Assembly: GCA_936450465.1 (NCBI GenBank)
Contig: OW388296.1
Coordinates: forward strand, 30,543,638-30,607,637
DNA from: Gibbula magus
Taxonomy: Eukaryota > Mollusca > Gastropoda > Trochida > Trochidae
DNA: 64,000 bases
Direction: 5' to 3'
Within the stretch, counting starts at the first letter, position 1; each line of letters starts with the position of its first letter. This document shows positions 43,410-55,500 of this stretch, piece after piece. The position numbers were made by a program, and so were the translations under genes. Under the pieces are notes generated by a model. That model saw only the letters and a list, made by a program, of their open reading frames with translations, was not told the DNA's origin and did not search any database.

Positions 43410-43720
43410 GGGGGGTGGGATAGCGCAGTGGTTAGCGCGGTCGGCTTTGGATCAAGGGGACCGGGGTTTGAATTCCACCAGGGGCACGGCAACTTTGTCT
43501 GCAGTAGAGAACTTTTCTACACGTAATAAGGTTTGGGTGACTTCTACACTGAATTTCAGCGTAGTACCACACATGGTTGTAAGTTCCACCCGATGCTTGC
43601 AGGTTTCACCGCAATGCATAGCCACATGGCGTTGCGGGCTTTCTCCCTGCCGTAATACTAGCAGCCGTGATAAAACTGAAATACGTTAGAAAGCAGCGTT
43701 AAACCCCAAATCACCTCACC
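43410..43720 (+). mobile_element. tRNA-headed SINE, near full length
   Basis: A box GATAGCGCAGTGGTTAGCGC, weakened B box (GGTTTGAATTCC), tail AAGCAGCGTTAAACCCC. Confidence 0.88.
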
Positions 43721-44249
43721 TGATTACTGCCTGGCTGAGTTGATGGGGACTTTGTCTTGGATCCTTCACCTTCCTCAAATTCAACCAATCACAGTCCTGC
43801 CCAGAGATCAAGTCAATTCATTGACTTGCTAGCCTCGTCTCTGTTCATTTACTGTGCACTGTGATTGTGAATGTATTGATTTATTTACTTGTGGCTCCAC
43901 AACTGTAAACTGTAAAATATGGATTGTTAGGGACCCGTGGCCTGATTTACTGAATAAACAAATACAAAAGCTTATTGGCTGGAGTGAAAGGTCATCTGAC
44001 ATGACCCCTGCCGAGCAGTACTCAGAACAACATTGGGAAGTTGCAAGTGTTACGTTTGATCTGATTTTAATGAGATTGCTGTAAGAAATGTCTCTTTCTT
44101 TTCTTTGGGATAGATTTCGTTGAGATATCATTCTAATGATCTAATGCCAATGTTCTACAGCTGACTTATGGCAATGTCTTTGGTTATAATGTTAAGACAT
44201 CCTCAATGCTGTTCCAGAGTATGTGTTCCACTAAACCTACATGTGTACC

Positions 44250-44649
44250 CTGGATGCTTCCATGGCTCGTCATGATAATGTATTACCTCCCTTTGCTGGC
44301 TCCTCCTTCTCAGAGTAGCCAATCAGATTAAGCCTTTATAACAAAGCTTGTCCCTGTCAATAAAGATGACTTTGAGAGTCCTGTTAAGGTGAGCACTTAT
44401 ACAGACAGATCAAAAATATTACAAAAATATGTTAATAAATTCCTTTTTCATACAAAACAGAAACAACTTTTTAGTAGATTTAAGAACTACTTTTAGAGAT
44501 GAAGGAAAACCAAGATCTATGGATGGTTAGATGCCACATTTGAGTTTTGATGGAAGCCTTTTAATTGGTCGACTCAAATACCAGTGTAGACTCCTGATTG
44601 GCTAAAATGCTTGCTAAGGGAGGTAATAAAGTATTGAATAGATACATCC
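44250..44649. mobile_element. Possible 400-bp element with TATTACCTCCCTT inverted ends
   Basis: CTGGATGCTTCC...GTATTACCTCCCTTTGC at the left is answered by GCTAAGGGAGGTAATAAAGT...CATCCAG at the right. No coding potential; class unknown. Confidence 0.5.
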
Positions 44650-46129
44650 AGGATGCTCTGGAAATTGATCTGACCGTATAGTCTGGACATTGTCAAGAAT
44701 TTCATTGAGAGCATCAAGATCTGTGTTTTATAAGGATTTTTGTCTCTATTTCCATTCTTTCTTGTGGATATGTAGTAAATGAAATATGGTTGTGTGAGTA
44801 AGGTCCTTAATTCTGTTGTTGTTATAGTCAGTTGTGTAAAAGACGTCACTGTTAGTATTTGACCAGTGATAATTTTGCAATATTTCTCTAAGATCTCATG
44901 GAAATTGTATGCAGTTATGATGATTCTAAGTTTAAAAAAAAACAGCAATCTTTAATATTCTGAGAAATTACTAATTTATTTTGACAAAATAAATTAACAG
45001 ACCTTGGGAATGTTTAATCTGTTATTACAAAGTCATATTCTTGAGTCTTGAAATTCATATCAACATTAAATTTTATCTATTAAATAATTTCACATCATTG
45101 TGTGAAAAATATTCTTTAAAATACAATCATTATTTGCATATTTCATTTCATTGATTGGAATATGCTAGTAGTATATGTATAGTACTTCCCCAGTTATATA
45201 TCTTCAGTAAAACATTTTCATGAATATTTCTTAATTCATAAACCAAACTACCTTGGGTTTCACCTGTTTGTGCAATCTTGGTGTAAGGGCATTCACAACT
45301 TTTGTTTATACAACTACAATCTTCATGTTCCAAAGACTATGAATATGAGGGTTTGTTGACATTTAATTTTGAAGACTCTCTCTTTTGTGAAATTGTCAAT
45401 AAATCCAAGTGCTTTTCATATAATATCTCCCAATTTGATATTAGACAAAAGTTGTATATGTAAATTTTGAAATAAATAATTATCTATGTATTTACTAACA
45501 TACTGAATATAAATCATAAAATTTTCAATTTCCCGAACTTGAACTGAAAATTCCAACTCAAATATCTTTTATATGAATTAATAGTTGTTAATTCATGTTA
45601 AAAAACCTATTTTTGGTTAACCCATGCAAAGTAAATGGTTAAAGGGTAAAATTTTGGCCAAAACCGATATATATTGCATCCCTTGACAAGTCCATCTTTG
45701 GCCTGCTACTTTGGATTTATTTATATGCTTATGTTTAATAAGACATTGTGTACAATTATTGTAGATTTTGATATTTGTGTTTAATAATGGTAAATATACC
45801 TTGGTGAGAAATATAATGATATTTGTATATTTATGATGTAGTAAAAGATTTTGAAAAGAGTTGTTTAAGCAGTTATTACATTGGTAACTTGAAATAAACA
45901 TTATGATTGTATATAAAACTATTTGATTTTAATAGTTGGCATAATGTCACAAATGCATTTTATAATTATTTTCAATTTTAATATCAAATGAGTTGTTTGT
46001 CTTTAGTTGTGTGAGAATGGTAAGTATGTTTGACAGTTATTGAAATAAATGATTTCAAATATACGCATTGATTTTCTTTTTAATACATCAGCTATACAAG
46101 GACATTGTAGAATCCTGCCAAGTAACTTT
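44650..46129. other. AT-rich stretch without recognised content
   Basis: Low-complexity AT-rich DNA with several polyadenylation-like AATAAA words. I see no gene or repeat family here. Confidence 0.5.
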
Positions 46130-46235
46130 GCTGTTGAGAAATGTTCTACATGCAGTAAGGTGCGGGTTCAATGTTACATCAAAATTCAGTTTATTTATTA
46201 GTTTCAGCCAATGCTCATATGCAATAAGCAAAATA
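46130..46235 (+). mobile_element. SINE relic cut short by a MITE
   Basis: Keeps TTGAGAAATGTTCTACATGC and AGTAAGGTGCGGGTTCAATG. The remaining body ends just before the TTAA MITE at 46256. Confidence 0.5.
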
Positions 46236-46255
46236 TGGAATCGGAATCATTTTAA

Positions 46256-46610
46256 AGGCGCTGTAGCACGTTTTTTGCAAATTTTATTTTTTCAAATTTC
46301 TCATTTATAATGATTGTTTATGTCATTTATATTTACTTTAGAGGGTAAAACATCTTATTACACAAACCAATGATCCGTAGTGGTAATAACGGTGTTGCGT
46401 ATAAAGCCAAAATTGCATGGCGGCCATTTTATTGTGAACACATTTAGTTATATTCAAATGACAAAAAAAATCCCATGGCTTTACGGAACCATGTACACTC
46501 AATTGGAACTTGATTTTCCGAAGAGAGAAGGGTGTTTTACTATTAGTTGACATTATTTTTCAAAAACATTTCATCGACTTATTTCAGCGAAAAACCGTGC
46601 TACAGCGCCT
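46256..46610. mobile_element. TTAA MITE family 1
   Basis: GGCGCTGTAGCACG to CGTGCTACAGCGCC, TTAA on both sides (46252-46255, 46611-46614). Confidence 0.92.
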
Positions 46611-46655
46611 TTAACACAAGTTCAGTATACCCCAAGGACTTGAAAAAGGGTAAGA

Positions 46656-46970
46656 TGTCATGCCATATGGTCATATTCGGATTCATTAAAATGGGATTTC
46701 AATTTGACAAAGCACCAGAATGAAAATCTGCAGGGTTGTGGTCCCTGAAGCGATTCCTCCTGTGACGTCACTGGATGAATCTCATTATCGGTGATAGTCA
46801 TAATTCAACCTAATTTTGCAACATTTTGATTGTTAATTTCAAAAACAAAGCTTCAATAAAACAACTTTAATTTTCCATATATCGAATAACTAACTAATTC
46901 TGCAGATGACAGTTACATAATTATTGCATAAACATGTTTTTGGCGATTTCATACACCTCATAAATTCATC
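46656..46970. repeat. Unclassified repeat with CRE octamer, uninterrupted copy
   Basis: TGTCATGCCATATGGTC through TGTGGTCCCTGAAGCG, TGACGTCA at 46763-46770, to ACACCTCATAAATTCA. It matches 55009-55880. It keeps the empty TTAA site (46686-46689) that is filled in the other copy. Confidence 0.8.
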
Positions 46971-47344
46971 TAGCAGTAGTGATAATCATCATTAATTCAT
47001 TAATGAGGCTTCGCGGACAAGCGGTCTCCTCTGACTAATCAGTCACGCGTCAAGGATTGTCTTCAAAGCGGCATTGCAATCGTCTCAATAATCAATTGCA
47101 AGTGTATATGGTCTTGAGTTGATTTATGCTCAATTGATTCAGATATATAATGTACGTAGAGGTTATAATCTGTCATTGTTGAGAAAAATGCATTACATGT
47201 GAACATTAAGTGGTAAATGCAGAACTCTACCTCTGTCCACACTACACCATGCTGGAACTGAGCAGCCAGTGAGGTCTGTTTATACTGCACCAGAGCTTTG
47301 TCAGGAGAAGTTATTTCACTTTTACGTTTTCTTTTCAAGAACCA

Positions 47345-47395
47345 TCGCCGTTAATGTCTGTGATACTGCCAAAGCGGAGTTCGACAATAACTCAC
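47345..47395 (+). mobile_element. Mini-retroposon, 51 bp, with 10-bp target duplication
   Basis: TCGCCGTTAATGTCTGTGAT then CAAAGCGGAGTTCG and AACTCAC. TCAAGAACCA at 47335-47344 and 47396-47405. Confidence 0.8.
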
Positions 47396-47439
47396 TCAAG
47401 AACCAAGGCTCTAGAGAGCTGAAGTCTGTTAAATATACT

Positions 47440-48330
47440 CAATGACCAATGGGGATTATTATGGGATGGGCATGTGGTAATAGAAATGACCTCAATCTAT
47501 CCAGGTTTCATTTCCAGACAAGAACTCAAAAACCGTAAGGCCTAGCTCAGTTAAACTTTTGTGGAACAATTGTCATGTGCCCGGGGTTTTGAACTCGTAC
47601 ATCCATTGTGTTGTTGGGGGTCAAATATGCCAAACGTTATAAATTGTCTTACTTTATCGAGAAGTAAAAACTGTTACCGAAAAATACCATTTTGATGATA
47701 TTCGACTAAGTATATTGACGATATGAAGGTAAAAGTGTCGATTTCTGATCGAAAACCGGACAATGCACCGCGCGTGGCGCTCGCCAATGAGTCAAACGTA
47801 ATTTTGGAATCTTATTTAAACCAGATAAAATAAAACATTTGGGTTGATAATGTTTAATAGGTCCTATAACTACCGTGCGTGTAAATAGGACATGTACTGC
47901 ACATGCATAATGAAGTTACTCGATTTTAATTGGAAACTAGTAATACTGATATATTTGGCGATGAATATGCAAGCTTAGTGAATTTTGTTTGTACTGTAAA
48001 CAGCACATATGGTGTGTTCGAAGGTATTAAAGTCAAATCAAATTTTATGAAACACAATGGATGCACCTTTAAGCCGTTAAAATTCCGTGAAAAAATAACT
48101 GACAAATTCGTTTTTGGATAAGAACTCAAAAACTGTAAGTCCTTGCTCAATAAAACTTGGTATTGGAAGCAATCATCATGTGAAGATGTGTTTTTTGTGG
48201 GGTTGTGAGAATTTTATTTTTAGCTGTTTCCATGGAAACATAACTTAAAACTTGGTTTCCATACCAGAATTTAACAAAATTTAAGGTCTAGCTCAATTAA
48301 ATGTCTTCAAATTTGTTTGTAGAACTGTAA
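47440..48330 (+). repeat. Pearl-like core repeats split by a TTAA MITE
   Basis: AAGAACTCAAAAACCGTAAG at 47520 recurs as AAGAACTCAAAAACTGTAAG at 48119, with GTTTCCATGGAAACATAAC further on. The MITE at 47596-48068 lies between. Confidence 0.6.
47596..48068 (+). mobile_element. TTAA MITE family 2, left TTAA lost
   Basis: GTACATCCATTGTG to CACAATGGATGCACCT, right TTAA at 48069-48072. The bases next to the left end read GAACTC. Confidence 0.82.
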
Positions 48331-48960
48331 GGTTGAAATCTATAGTTTAGGAAGTAGAACAATATTCTTGTGCAAGATGAATGTAATTGATTTGAATTAC
48401 TTTGAAAAAATGTGAGTGTATAAACATTATCCAATATATTTCAAACTTCCCACTTGTCTGCTTGTACATTGTAGGTTTGATGTAGGGGCCATGACCTAAA
48501 TCAAGCTATCTATCTTCCTGGAAGCAAAGCTCTAGAAATTGTTGAAACACAGACTCTTCAGCCAGTTTAGCCCCAATACGGGCCACAACCTAAAAACCTG
48601 TGTGCTTCATCTTCTCCAGATCAAACAGCCCAAGGAAGCTGACATCTTGTGTACAGACTCCTTAGCCAGTTGGGATATTAATTATAGTTTGGGTCCAAGG
48701 GTCAAAGGAGACAAAACTTAAAACTAATACATGTATATATTCTTCTATTAAGCTAAATGCACTAGAAACCTGAAACTTTGGCAGATGGGGATTATAAATT
48801 GTAGACTTCTAGACTGTGTGGCCTCAGTAAGGACCTCAGACACTACATCCTTGAAATTTATTTTTAGTCTTTGAAATCCAAAATTAATGAGCACTGGGAT
48901 GAATTTCACTGATAATCTGTCCATGCACATTTTAAATTACACTATAAGTCAACTTATATA
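48331..48960. other. Intergenic DNA between the converging genes
   Basis: No recognised repeat or coding frame. It may include readthrough 3' sequence of the homeodomain gene. Confidence 0.4.
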
Positions 48961-48966
48961 AACATA

Positions 48967-48972
48967 TTTATT
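48967..48972 (-). terminator. Polyadenylation signal of the homeodomain gene
   Basis: AATAAA on the minus strand about 35 nt after the stop codon. It implies a very short 3' UTR unless a later signal is used. Confidence 0.45.
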
Positions 48973-49007
48973 CAGATAAAAACAAATAATAGATCAATAA
49001 AAACTTT

Positions 49008-49517
49008 TCAGCATCTCAAGCTATGGGGAATCCACACACATTTTTCTGTTACGATTTCACAGTCAGAATCCTTAAGACCAGATCCCATTGATTCAGTGTT
49101 CATGTCGTCATTGTTGGTGTGAACGTTCATAAGAACATTGCATTCAGAGCCAGAGTTAACACAGGCTTTGCTGTTGAAGTCATACTCTGTGCTATGCATG
49201 TCAGTTGTGTTAATATCTTTGGCACCAATTTTCAAGAAACTTTTGAGTTTTGCATCAGAATGTGTAGCATCAGTATCTATTGTTCTGATATTATCGACTT
49301 CTGTCAAAGACTTTGACTTTCCCTCTTCAGGTGTGTCAATTTTACTTGAATAAAGAGGCTCCAACTTGTCCATACTGGCTTGGTCATCATCACGATTGTA
49401 ACTGTACATCATGGCGCACACATCTGAATGACAGGAAGTCACGTGGTCACTTGATAAAACCTTCTGATGTCCTCTGTCGATGGGCAAACTTGTGTTATTC
49501 CCATACATGTTGTCATC
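49008..49517 (-). CDS. Homeodomain gene exon 4: C-terminal 169 residues
   Basis: Begins DDNMYGNN after a GTTTTCAG acceptor and runs in phase 0 to a stop at 49008-49010. Acidic and Ser/Asp-rich. No domain is recognised. It ends with two cysteine-bearing patches (EKCVWIP, SLRC). Confidence 0.82.
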   Translation of the reverse strand, partial: DDNMYGNNTSLPIDRGHQKVLSSDHVTSCHSDVCAMMYSYNRDDDQASMDKLEPLYSSKIDTPEEGKSKSLTEVDNIRTIDTDATHSDAKLKSFLKIGAKDINTTDMHSTEYDFNSKACVNSGSECNVLMNVHTNNDDMNTESMGSGLKDSDCEIVTEKCVWIPHSLRC

Positions 49518-52500
49518 CTGAAAACAACAGACCTTGATGACTCACATAGTTTTACAAATAAAACTAATAAACATTATATTTATTTGTGTTTGTTGAAAGA
49601 GGATATCAAGCAAGATGAGTCGCTGGTTGCAATCGAAACTTCACTATAACTATTTCTTCAATAATAAAAATACAGGCATTTATATAAGTGAAATGGAAAA
49701 ATCACTTTCTCCAATATAAATGTAGTGTTGAAGTAACATTCTACAATGTATTGCCCTAACTGATTCAATTCAGTAACAGTAAAAAACACAATTTGGTGCA
49801 TTCTTTTATTCATTCAAAGAAGTACTTCTAACAAGCATAAAATATATATTTACGATTTTCAATAGCTTTACAGAGTTTGAAATAGAACCAAATGTGATTG
49901 CTACCTCACACAAATTCTACATCATGTGAATTATGATGGCCAGTTGAATAATCATATTTAATAAATTATTTACCAACACAAGAGGAGAGCAAAACGAAGT
50001 ATTAAAAGCAGCCGAGAAGGAACCCACCTGTGCAGATTGGTCAACCTCTGGGGTCCTAGAATCGCCATTATCCTCAAGCCCATGTTTCCCTGAAAGACCC
50101 ATGTGGACAGGGGAGCACATCGGAATTCTGGGATGTTGAATTTGTCTTCCTTCTGAATGATGTTGGGAAGCATCTTCCTTGCCTTCATCCCCAGACTCAC
50201 TCATATGGCTTAGTTCAAGTTTGTCCTTGGTATGGACAGACGTGTATTTCACTATGTTCTTTGATTGACCAGCAACATCTACTTGTTCTACGGTTGTATT
50301 GGACCCAAATTTGGTTTTATCAAGGACACGACAGTCACCATCTCCTGTCTCACGTCTTGATGAGAATTCAGTATTGACAGGGGAGCAGTTCAGGAAATCC
50401 ATCGGTTTTACAGAATCATCACCTGTTCCTCCATGTTCGTCATCAGTATAGTCTTCAAGTAGGCTAATGGTGGAATTGGACCAAAGTTGGTTGGCAGTTT
50501 CTGAGAGTGATGTTACATTGGTGATCATTAAAGGAAGAACATCTGTGTCCCCGTTTAGATCATGTAGCGATGAATGTTCTTCCTGAATTTGATGATGATG
50601 GCTGCTATCAGGGTCAGTGATGTCTTGAGACCTACGTTTGTTGGATGGCCTCTTATTTTCTGTTTCACAAATATTTGTGTCCTTCTGTTCAGCATTTGTT
50701 GAATCCATAATGTCATCGGGTATAACAGTCCTTTCTGGGTCAGGTTGTATTTCATTTTCCGGAAATAAGTCGATTATGACAACTTTTCTTTCTCTTCTTT
50801 CAGATCTGTCATTAGCACAATTCGTTCTCTCTGATGACAAATTTTTAGATTTCCTGGCAGAGGACCTTTGTCCAATACCATATTTCGAAGGGTTAGAGTA
50901 ACAGGATGAGTTGACGAGATCTCGTCCGTCTGGTTTCAAACAATTGACTTTCTGAGGTCGATCTGACAATAACATTGATTTTCGTTTGCGAGAGATCTTG
51001 TCTTCGTGGTTCAAGGTCAAAGAGCACACAATGGCGCTTTGCTTATTGTCAACATGTTTCTCAAGTTCGTTGGGTGTTGAGTTGGGTTCCTCAATGTCTT
51101 TGCGTTTCAAATGTATCTTTTTAGAGGATGGTACACTTACTGATCCTGTTCTTCTTAAAACTTTTACCTTCTTTCTTGAACCCACAATTTTAAATTGCGA
51201 TGTCATTCCAGGATGATCCTCAACTAATTCTGAATTAGAAATAACTTTGTTTTTATCTTTTCCTTCTGAAATCACTCGAGACTTTGCCTTTCCTCCCGAC
51301 ACCTGTGCACTGTTTATAGGAGCAGCTCTTGTAACCGTTGTAACGTCCATGTGAATATACGGTGGTTGTTTGTTAGATGAACTGACCCCATGCATCTTGT
51401 CCCCTTGATTGCTTGGTTGTGTCTTGACTCCTGTGACTCCCTCCCAGGAAGACCCTATCTCAGTAATATATACATCACCATCACCTACAGACTTCTTCGT
51501 GTCCTTAGAATTGCATGCTGGTGACACGACTTCTGATTCCTTCAGCTTCGAATACGATTCCAGTTTCGGATGCTTAGGATAGATTTCCAATGTTTTAACC
51601 TCACGATTCTCGACGTTCGCTTGAACTGTTTTACCAGAATGGTCTTTTTCAATGATCTGGGAGTTAGCAATTGTTGATTGGGTGATTGGATTCGATTCCT
51701 GAAATTTTGGACCAAGTACAATTTGGCGTGTACTATTCACAGCATCTGTGGCACTGTTATCCGTTTGAACAGCTCTAACATCTTCTGTTCCAAGGATTCT
51801 TGCAATATCGAAATTGGTACGATGATGCTGAGCCGAGTTCACGTGTATTGGATTCTGTGCAATGGCAGATGGCGTCATTGTAACGGTTTCACTGACCTTC
51901 GGCAATATTTGCCTTAATTTGTGTTTTCGGTTGATCTTTTTTTCATTACGTCCTTGAGTCACTCTTGGTGCAATGAAGGATTGTTTCTGGTTTTTCTGGA
52001 TATTCTTGGTATGCAAGTGTTGGTGTTGGTTTGGTTGTTGGTTCTGTTGTACCTGTTGATTCGACATCAGTGATTGACCATCTTGTCGTTGATTCTGAAC
52101 ATGCTGATGTGAACTTAGATCTGTCGATGGTATTTTGCTGAACGTAAGCTGTTGTCCTTGGTTGTTAGGAATTTCAGAATTAATATGCCTACGTTCCATT
52201 GCAAATCCTGACTGTTTTTGTTGATGCACATTTTGATTCCATTTCGAACATTGATCTTGCTGGACATGTTCTGACTTTGAAAGTCGACCCTGCTGGACAT
52301 GTTGATTCTGTTGCGATTGATGAGAAATACGTGCATCAATAGTCCCATTATAACCGATGGTACCTTCATTTTCTTTGTTTTGCGCCAGGGCAGCATTGGA
52401 ACTATCTATCACAGGTGAGGGAGAGTTATTAGATACATATACACTGCTTGGAACACCACTTTTATTGGAAAGATCTAATACTTCAATTGAACCGGAAGTA

Positions 52501-55500
52501 GAACTGATTTCTTTCTTCGAAAGAACCAACATATCAGTAGGTCTTTTCCCTTGAACCAAACCATTATTCAATGATTCCATCTCAGTTGTTTTGTTGCCTT
52601 GTGCCTGAAGATGATTCGGATGCATATGTTTTTCACTAGTTCCTTTGTCATTGGCAATAACCTTATTCGGATGTCCAAATCTTTCAGTTGTTCTGTTGCC
52701 TTGTGCCGGAACATTATTCGGATGTCCAAACTTTTCAGTTGTTCTACTGACCTGTGTCAGAACATTATTCGGATGTCCAAACCTTTTGGTTGTTCTTCTG
52801 CCTTGTGCCAGTACTTTATTCGGTTGTCCAAAATGTTTAGTTCTGTTGTCTTGTGCCAGAACATTATTTGGATGTCCAAACTTTTCAGTTGTTCTTTTGC
52901 CTTGTGCCAGAACACTATCCAAAGGTGCTATCCGATTGGTTATTTTGCTTTTTTCCAGAACATTATTCAAAGGTCTCGTCTTAGTGGAATTATAGTTAAC
53001 TGCGGATGGATCTACGTTGTTTCGCTTTCGTTCTTGGAATTGGTTGCTTGGTTGGACGCCACTGAAAGGAATCGATGCCGGAGTTTGGCGGAACGGTAAC
53101 GATGATCTTTTGGGTTGATTCACTGGAGAGGGAACACTGCTTTCTGTTGGAGGCTTACAGTGTTTAGTGACGGTGACTGCAGCGTCTGGGGGAGTGGTCA
53201 GATTGGTGAATGTTCTGTCATGTTTCTTCAGATATTCCCTCCTGTTTGCAAACCAAATCTGAAAGAAAAATCAAATCACATTTCTTTGCAGGGTTGGTTG
53301 GAGGAATGAAATATTTTTAAAATACCTTTTGAAAAGGAGGGTTTTGGAACTTACCTTAGACAATGTGTATTTATTGTATTATTAATAATAACATAAATAA
53401 CTAAAATAAGAAGACCAAAGCCACATGTACATTCGTGCAATAGCTATGCCAGTTCCCAAAACAATTAGTTTGAAACTTATGTTGTTCCTTTGTACCCACG
53501 TAAATTAGTAAACAGCTAAATCATATTTGATACTTATTTCTTGATCCTGTATTGCAATATTTCTTATTATGTTCCAACAACAACCTACTTTGATAATGTA
53601 AAGAAATTGCAATTTTGAAAATTCTCCCTCTGATTTGCAGCATCATGTGAAATAAGTCACATATGTGTGTATGCTGCACAGTAACGTTCCAAAATCAATT
53701 GGGTATTAAATCGGTTAAATACATACCGAAATAAGAAAGTAGGTGAACAAATGTATGGTATACAGTTCATGTGTTCGTCCTAACAAGAATTGCTACTCAC
53801 ACTATCATAAGTGATGACAGCAGAAAATCCGTTAACCCATGGTTGACCGTTATTTCCCCATAGAGGAGACTCAAGTTATGTGTTACAAGTGGCGCGTTTC
53901 TGGGATAGAAATGGAGAATTTTGAATACTTGCAATCAAAGTTCTAATAGCGAGTTATGCTGTTTTTTATACAGAAATGTTAGATAGAAAAGATTACATTT
54001 GCAAATTAGAAAAACAGCTTATGTCAAAGGATAATACATTTGAAGTTACCCCGTCGTATAAATGGATGTAAGTCGTGATTTCATTGGTTGGGTGGCTGGT
54101 AGATCGGTTAATGAACAAGGTAAGTTAAATTCAATATAAAGGGGCAGTAGCACTTTTTTTTTAATTTTAGTTTTTCAAATTTCCCATTTATAACTACAGT
54201 TTATGCCATTTATATTTACTTTAGATTATAAAACATTTTATTACACAAACCAAGTATCCGTAGTGGTAATAACGGTGTTGCGTATAAAGCAAAAGTTGCA
54301 TGGTGGCCATTTTATTGTGAACACATTTTATTATATTGAATGACACTCATTTTTAAACTTGATTTTCCGAAGAGAGTTTTTTTTTACTATTGGTGACATT
54401 ATTTTTCAAATACATTTCATCGACTTATTTGAGCGAAAAAACGTGCTACTGCCCCTTTAAAGTGCGATTGGCCATTGTTTTATGAAAGTAACTTTGAACC
54501 CTAAAAAATAAACAAAATATATAAAGTAAAGTTAAAAGAAAGTCAAGATGACATCATGGGGTATAAAACTGATAAACTGGAAATATGCATTAGTTTGGAA
54601 ATAAATAGTCTCAACCATCATGCGATCGCAATATTAACCTGGGATGTTTAACTGGATGGGCGGCGCCTTTTATCTCAACCCTAAACATAATAGACGATGT
54701 TACATAAAAAACATTATAGCCTAAAAAAACGACCGTCGTTATAAACATACAGCAGTGTTTATCATAAAAGTTTGAAATAATACCTGTACACGTAAAAGGG
54801 GAATTTTCAGTTTTCGACTGAGTCTGTGAAAGTCAGCTTCACTCGGATCCTCCAACACTTTCAGTAGCGCGCTTTCCTCCTCTGACGTCAGCATCAACTT
54901 TTGTCTATCGAAGGCCTGTCTCTCCTTTGCTCTTCTGTTTTGAAACCAAATCTGTTTGAACAAAATGCGAAAGTTTCTGGTCAACAGGGCTGGGCATTAA
55001 AGGTTATATGTCATGCCACATGGTCGCATTCTTATTCATTAAAGGTACATCCATTGTGTTGTTTGGGGTCACATATTGAAAACGTTATAAATGGTGTTAC
55101 TTTATCGAGAATTACCGACTGTTACCGAAAACTACCATTTTGATGACAGAAGACTTAGTATATTGACGATGTGAAGGTAAAAGTAGTGATTTTTCTGATC
55201 GAAAACCGGACAATGCACAGCGTGTGGCGCGCGTCAATGAGTCAAACGTAATTTTGGAATCTTATTTATAAAAGCTAAAACGACAAATTTGAGTAGATAA
55301 TGTTCAATATCTCACATAACTACTGTGCATGTGATGGGAAGTGTATTTTCGGTTTCTGCAGATGTATAATGATGTTACTCAATTTTAATTGGAAACTAGT
55401 AATTGTGATATATATTTGGCGATTAAGGATAAATATGCAAGCTGAGTGAATTTATTTGTATTGTAGACAGCACGTGTGGTGAGTTGGAACGTATTAAAGC

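Noticed and set aside
43854..44084. A 76-codon frame with several cysteines
   Set aside because: It has no recognisable domain, no splice partners and lies between a SINE and an inverted-end element; chance frame is more likely.
52599..53099. Plus-strand frames rich in Cys/Leu opposite the homeodomain gene
   Set aside because: They are antisense shadows of the 17-residue tandem repeat in exon 3.
49917..53123. A single-exon 1068-codon protein starting at 53123
   Set aside because: The first codon there is GTG inside a longer frame that continues upstream into homeodomain helix 3 at an exact splice acceptor. The natural donor at 50028 joins in frame to the next exon.
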